Shown here: positions 60,235 through 64,000 of the stretch, piece by piece
Numbering within the stretch: position 1 is the stretch's first letter
How the letters are laid out: each line of letters starts with the position of its first letter
Assembly: GCA_026874595.1 (NCBI GenBank)
Contig: CM049307.1
Span: 61,532,370-61,596,369 of the forward strand
DNA length: 64,000 bases
Reading direction: 5' to 3'
From: Sipunculus nudus
Taxonomy: Eukaryota; Annelida; Sipuncula; Golfingiida; Sipunculidae
The notes under the pieces: generated by a model
The model's input: only the letters and a program-made list of their open reading frames with translations
The model's database searches: none
Told to the model about the DNA's origin: nothing
Made by a program: the position numbers and the translations under genes

Positions 60235-60567
60235 ATGGAGTTATTTGAGCCATTCATACATGATGGGTTTGTATCACTTTCAAGTGATTTTTCATATTCT
60301 ACCCCTATTAGAATTTTGAGGGACACTGTTTCAGGCCAGACTGTCATTTTAGCAAACACTTTGCCATTTTCTAATAAGTCTTATACTGGTGCACATGCAC
60401 TTGTTAATGATGTTTTTTTCAGACAAGCACATTTCAGTTCCGCTTCACAGTATACTTTTAAATCAGATTTGATTTCTGGGTATATTACTGTGGACATAAG
60501 AACTACTTTACCCTTTAAAGGAATTCAGTTGCTGCTAGGCAGTGATGTTGTAGGTGACAAAGTATAG
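60235..60567 (+). pseudogene. Retroviral-type aspartic protease, altered active site
   Basis: The fold is recognisable: RILRDT near residue 30, a TGAHALVNDVF segment, YITVDI, and the C-terminal LLLGSD. The active-site triplet reads Asp-Thr-Val (60322-60330) in place of Asp-Thr-Gly, so the enzyme is predicted inactive. The frame is otherwise open for 110 codons. Confidence 0.75.
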
Positions 60568-60579
60568 CCTTTACCAATA

Positions 60580-62018
60580 GTGACAGAAAAGCCGTCACTT
60601 GATCAGGACACTGATCCTGAAAGTAACGAAATTCATGGTATGTATCCTTCATGTGCTGTAACTAGATATATGGCCAAGAAAATCACACATGAGGATAATG
60701 GTTCAGATAATAACACTCTGGGAGTCATTAGTGACTCGTCTAACGACTCGCCCGTACAGGATGCAGCATTTTCAAGGTCAGAACTTATCGCAGAACAGCA
60801 TAAGGACCCTGATATTTCATGTTTGTTCCCCACGGCAGTTTCAAAAGATGAACTGTCACAGAACCCAGTTTATTTCTATGTTAAAAATGGAATGCTTGTG
60901 CGTAAATGGCGACCACCAGAGGTATGCGCTGATGATGAGTGGGCCATCAAAAATCAAATAGTAATGCCCAAAAGCTATCGCAATGAAATTCTAAGCATGG
61001 TACATGAGGCTTCCTGATCTGGCCATTAAGGTATAAATAAAACTTATCAGAAAGTTAGTACACACTTCTATTGGCCTAACCTCAGGACTGATGTACAATA
61101 TTGTAAATCATGCCATACATACCAGATGGTAGGCAAGCCCAATCAGAATCCTCCTCAAGCCCCACTTAGGCCTATTTCTGCTTTCGAGGAAACATTTAGT
61201 AGGATTTTTGTTGATTGTGACCACTGCCCAAAGCAAAATCTGGACATGAATACTTGCTGACAATTATGTGCGCATCTACCAGGTTCCCTGAGGTAATACC
61301 ATTGCGCAAAATTAATGCCAAAAGGCTCTGACCAACTTAATTTCAACTTTTGGATTACAAAAATCCGTCCAGTCTGACCAAGGGTCTAATTTTATGTCTG
61401 GCTTATTCCAGCAAGTTATGCTTGTGCTAGATATAAAACAGTACAGCTCTTCGCCATACAATCCTGAAAGTCAGGGCGCCCTCGAGCGTTTTCACCAGAC
61501 ATTAAAAAAACATGATCAGGACTTATTGTAATGACACACAGAAAGACTGGAATGAAGGAATCCACCTATTGTAGTTTGCTGTCAGAGAATCATTTCAAGA
61601 GTCCTTGGGTTTCAGTCCCTTTGAACTAGTTTTTGGACACTCAGTTCGCGGTCCATTAAAACTGCTTAAGGAAAAACTCTTGTGTGTAAATCTTGATTGT
61701 CTTAGTTTGTTGCAGTATGTCTCAGACTTTTGCACTAAACTACATAATGCTTGTGAGATTGCAAAGTCAAATCTAAAATCTGCACAAAGTAAAATGAAAA
61801 CAAAGTATGACAAGCACAGTGTAAGTAGGACGTTTGAGCCTGGTGAAAAGGTCCTTGCCTTACTACCCATCCCTGGCAGACTTCTGCAAGCTAGGTATTT
61901 TGGTCCTTACATTGTTGACAAGAAAGTCAGTGATTTAAATTACATACTGTTGACGCCAGATAGGCGTAAGAAAAAACAACTGTGCCATTTTAAAAAAAAT
62001 GTTGAACCCATATTATGA
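60580..62018 (+). pseudogene. Integrase (HHCC, core remnant, GPY/F), broken
   Basis: The frame at 60580-61017 leads into the zinc-binding module. A His is at 61003-61005, then stops, then FYWPNLRTDVQYCKSC with Cys codons at 61102 and 61111. The catalytic core is readable only in pieces: IFVDC keeps the first Asp, but several stops and frameshifts follow up to about 61600. The C-terminal part (61605-62018) is open and holds FSPFELVFGHSVRGPL and a GPY/F-type segment (ARYFGPYIV). Its position upstream of reverse transcriptase is the main oddity. Confidence 0.85.
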
Positions 62019-62229
62019 CAGAAATAAAACATCAGATGTTGTACATAATGTTACTGCTGTTAATTGTGTAAATACTGACCCTGACCCAGTTAAAGTAGAT
62101 ACTGATTGTAAGTATGATGTAGACATGCAGTGTGGAACAGTACCAACAGTAAAAAACTCATACGTGCTTAACAACCTGGATGCCAAACTGTCACACCTTG
62201 TTTCATTGAACTTAGTAACAGTAACTGGA

Positions 62230-62840
62230 TTTCACCATGCATTCTTTTGCCAAAACCTGATGGAAGTTACCGTTTGTGCACAGATTATCGAAAACTGAAC
62301 TCTGTCACCAAGACTGACAAGTTCCCGACTCCGAGGATCGATGATTCTATTGATAGAGTAGGTAGCCCCAGATATGTTTCCAAGTTTGACTTGCTAAAGG
62401 TTCCGCTGACAGAACGAGCGAAAGAAATGTCCGCATTTGACACGCCGCAAGGACTGTACCAGTATAAAGTTATGCCGTTTGGCATGAAGAACTCGCCAGC
62501 CACGTTCCAGCGCCTCATCCATATGGTTGTCAAGGACAAGGACATTCAGGGATGCGACGCATATATTGATGACCTCATCGTGGTCAGCGACACCTGGGAG
62601 AAACCTCTGCAAATTCTTTGCGACCTCTTCGAAAGACCCAGTGAAGCACGTCTGACCATCAACTTAGTGAAATCTGAGTTTTGTCTTGCACAAGCAACAT
62701 TTTTGGGTCATATTGTAGGACAGGGTCAAGTAAAACCTGTTGATGCTAAAATAAGTACTATTTCTGCATTTCCTAGACCAGAAAACAAAAAGCAAATAAT
62801 GCGTTTTCTTGGTATGGTTGGATACTGGATGGATAGTAAG
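62230..62840 (+). pseudogene. Reverse transcriptase (Ty3/gypsy type), small deletion
   Basis: Motifs in order are LLPKPDGSYRLCTDYRKLN, SKFDLL (motif A aspartate at about 62388), YKVMPFGMKNSPATFQRL, the catalytic DAYIDDLIVV (YIDD at 62562-62573), and FLGHIVG. About four residues usually found right after motif A are missing in frame, and the protein ends soon after FLGMVGYW. The copy is therefore predicted inactive. Confidence 0.9.
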
Positions 62841-62868
62841 ATTGTTGAGATGGAGTTTGTTTTTACAG

Positions 62869-62943
62869 GATTACACTCTTGAAATCAGACACATTAAAGG
62901 GAAAGATAATGTGCTTGCTGATCGCTTATCGAGATGTTTATAA
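62869..62943 (+). pseudogene. RNase H C-terminal remnant
   Basis: IRHIKGKDNVLADRLSR followed by a stop is the usual end of the Ty3/gypsy RNase H domain. It lies only ~30 bp after the reverse transcriptase sequence, so most of RNase H, including the catalytic residues, is deleted. Confidence 0.75.
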
Positions 62944-63061
62944 AATGTTGTAAACGAGGTGTTTATATTATGTTGTCAATAAGATGATTTTTGAGATGTT
63001 GTAAAAATTAAGTGATTGTGATCGCAAAAAGAAAGTTTTCAGAAATCTTTCTTTTTTCTTA

Positions 63062-63073
63062 CAGGAGGGGGAG
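63062..63073 (+). promoter_or_regulatory. Polypurine tract
   Basis: CAGGAGGGGGAG sits directly before the LTR start, the expected primer site for plus-strand DNA synthesis. Confidence 0.85.
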
Positions 63074-63959
63074 TGTTACAGGTGTCTGTTTTATTGTGCG
63101 CAGGGGTATTATATGTGTTGGTTACATTTGGTTCGTGTGGCACGCGTGGCTCGTTGCTGTTGGAACCTCGCCAGGCCGGGTACGGCCCACGTGTGAATTC
63201 TACACAATGCTTGGTTTAATCTGTGCTGGGTGAACCTTGGCGTGTAAAGACACAGCGCTCATTTGAAATATTCTGGGCCCATCGCGCAGTATGAGCGCGT
63301 GTCTTGTAATATTCTTTGGGCGTGTGTATAATGGGTTCTTTAGATTGTTCGTGAAAAAGAATTTTTGGATGAAAAGTTATAAATAGGGGGCTGTGTTTAG
63401 AACCGAGGGGGAGGAGAGAGAAATATTCCAGCGGACACAGAAGAGTGTGAGTCAATTTGTGGACCTTTCCGATAAATGCAACAATTATAGATCTTCTTCC
63501 AATTTGTAACGGATTTTATATATCCTTCAGTTTGCTTTCGGGATTATAACAAGAACTTCACTTTGGATTACAGCAGATTGATTTGTGATTGAATAGGACT
63601 ATTATTCTCTGAGAACTGTTCATCTGGAATATACATTTTAAAGGACTTGATGTCGCTGTTACAGTGGTCACATCCAGGATATGTACACTTTATTTATTAT
63701 ACTGTGTAATTGTATTGATTTGCTGTTGTACTGTTGTTATACTGAGAAATTGTATTGATTTAGTGTATTGTAATGTTTGGGTTGTTTTAAGAATAAATTA
63801 TAATTATTTGTTAACAAAAAAAAAACACTGACTTCTTTATTCATTCCACTAGACATTTCACGCTGTCTAGTGTTACAGAATCTGATTTTTTATATATCTC
63901 CATCACAGAATTTGTGCTCGTCACGACTACGTGATCTGTTGATATTAGGTTCCGTAACA
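63074..63959 (+). mobile_element. 3' LTR, complete (886 bp)
   Basis: It starts TGTTAC and ends GTAACA, a 6-bp terminal inverted repeat. It contains TATAAATAG (63377-63385) and a polyadenylation signal AATAAA (63792-63797) followed by an A-rich run. CAGCAT follows the end and resembles CAGCAAT before the 5' LTR fragment. Confidence 0.9.
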
Positions 63960-64000
63960 CAGCATAAGTTATAGCCTCTTGGTCGCCTGAAGCTTCGGTT

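Larger units (their letters stand above)
58579..63073 (+). mobile_element. Decayed Gmr1-like Ty3/gypsy element, internal region
   Basis: The domain order read along the plus strand is gag, CCHC knuckle, protease, integrase, reverse transcriptase and RNase H remnant, ending in a polypurine tract. Integrase before reverse transcriptase is the Ty1/copia order, yet the reverse transcriptase and protease look Ty3/gypsy. This combination is known from Gmr1-like elements. Stops, frameshifts and deletions affect every domain, so the copy is dead. A primer-binding site is not found, because the sequence directly before gag belongs to another repeat. Confidence 0.85.

Overview
This is a eukaryotic, animal window. 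It has a gene split into ten short exons with GT-AG introns, an AT-rich background, a long satellite array and several retroelements. The gene, the DIRS and LTR retroelements, and interspersed elements that end in a small palindrome plus CTTGTT fit a lophotrochozoan, most likely a bivalve mollusc. That assignment is inference, since no rRNA or mitochondrial marker is present.

Layout. (1) 1-21658: a head-to-tail satellite with a monomer of about 1.92 kb, roughly 12 units, in which a shortened monomer (about 1.81 kb) recurs after exactly five units, suggesting a higher-order repeat of about 9.5 kb. The right-hand units carry deletions and internal duplications. A patch of inverted repeats (21669-21955) marks the edge, then comes an unrelated island, then a detached degenerate satellite piece (23605-25310). 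(2) 25311-29120: AT-rich non-coding sequence with poly-C tracts, a perfect hairpin and AATTG-type low complexity. (3) 29121-39836: all ten coding exons of NTAN1 (protein N-terminal asparagine amidohydrolase, plus strand, 304 residues). Its introns hold several mobile-element copies, a partial duplicate of exon 2 and a small antisense open frame beside promoter-like sequence. (4) 39837-43292: 3' flank with a tRNA-derived SINE relic and a small MITE. (5) 43293-48880: a structurally complete but frame-broken DIRS-type tyrosine-recombinase retrotransposon with inverted terminal repeats and an internal complementary region. (6) 48881-58555: mostly non-autonomous elements with terminal palindromes and internal tandem repeats, interrupted at 54005 by a truncated LTR. 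(7) 58579-63959: a decayed Ty3/gypsy-type retrotransposon in which integrase lies before reverse transcriptase (Gmr1-like order), ending in a polypurine tract and a complete 886-bp 3' LTR.

The only gene that looks functional is NTAN1, which acts in the Arg/N-degron pathway by deamidating N-terminal asparagine. Everything else is repeat or mobile DNA. Most open frames in the satellite and introns are by-products of repetition and are left out. Long poly-G/poly-C runs occur throughout, including at several points where retroelement frames break.
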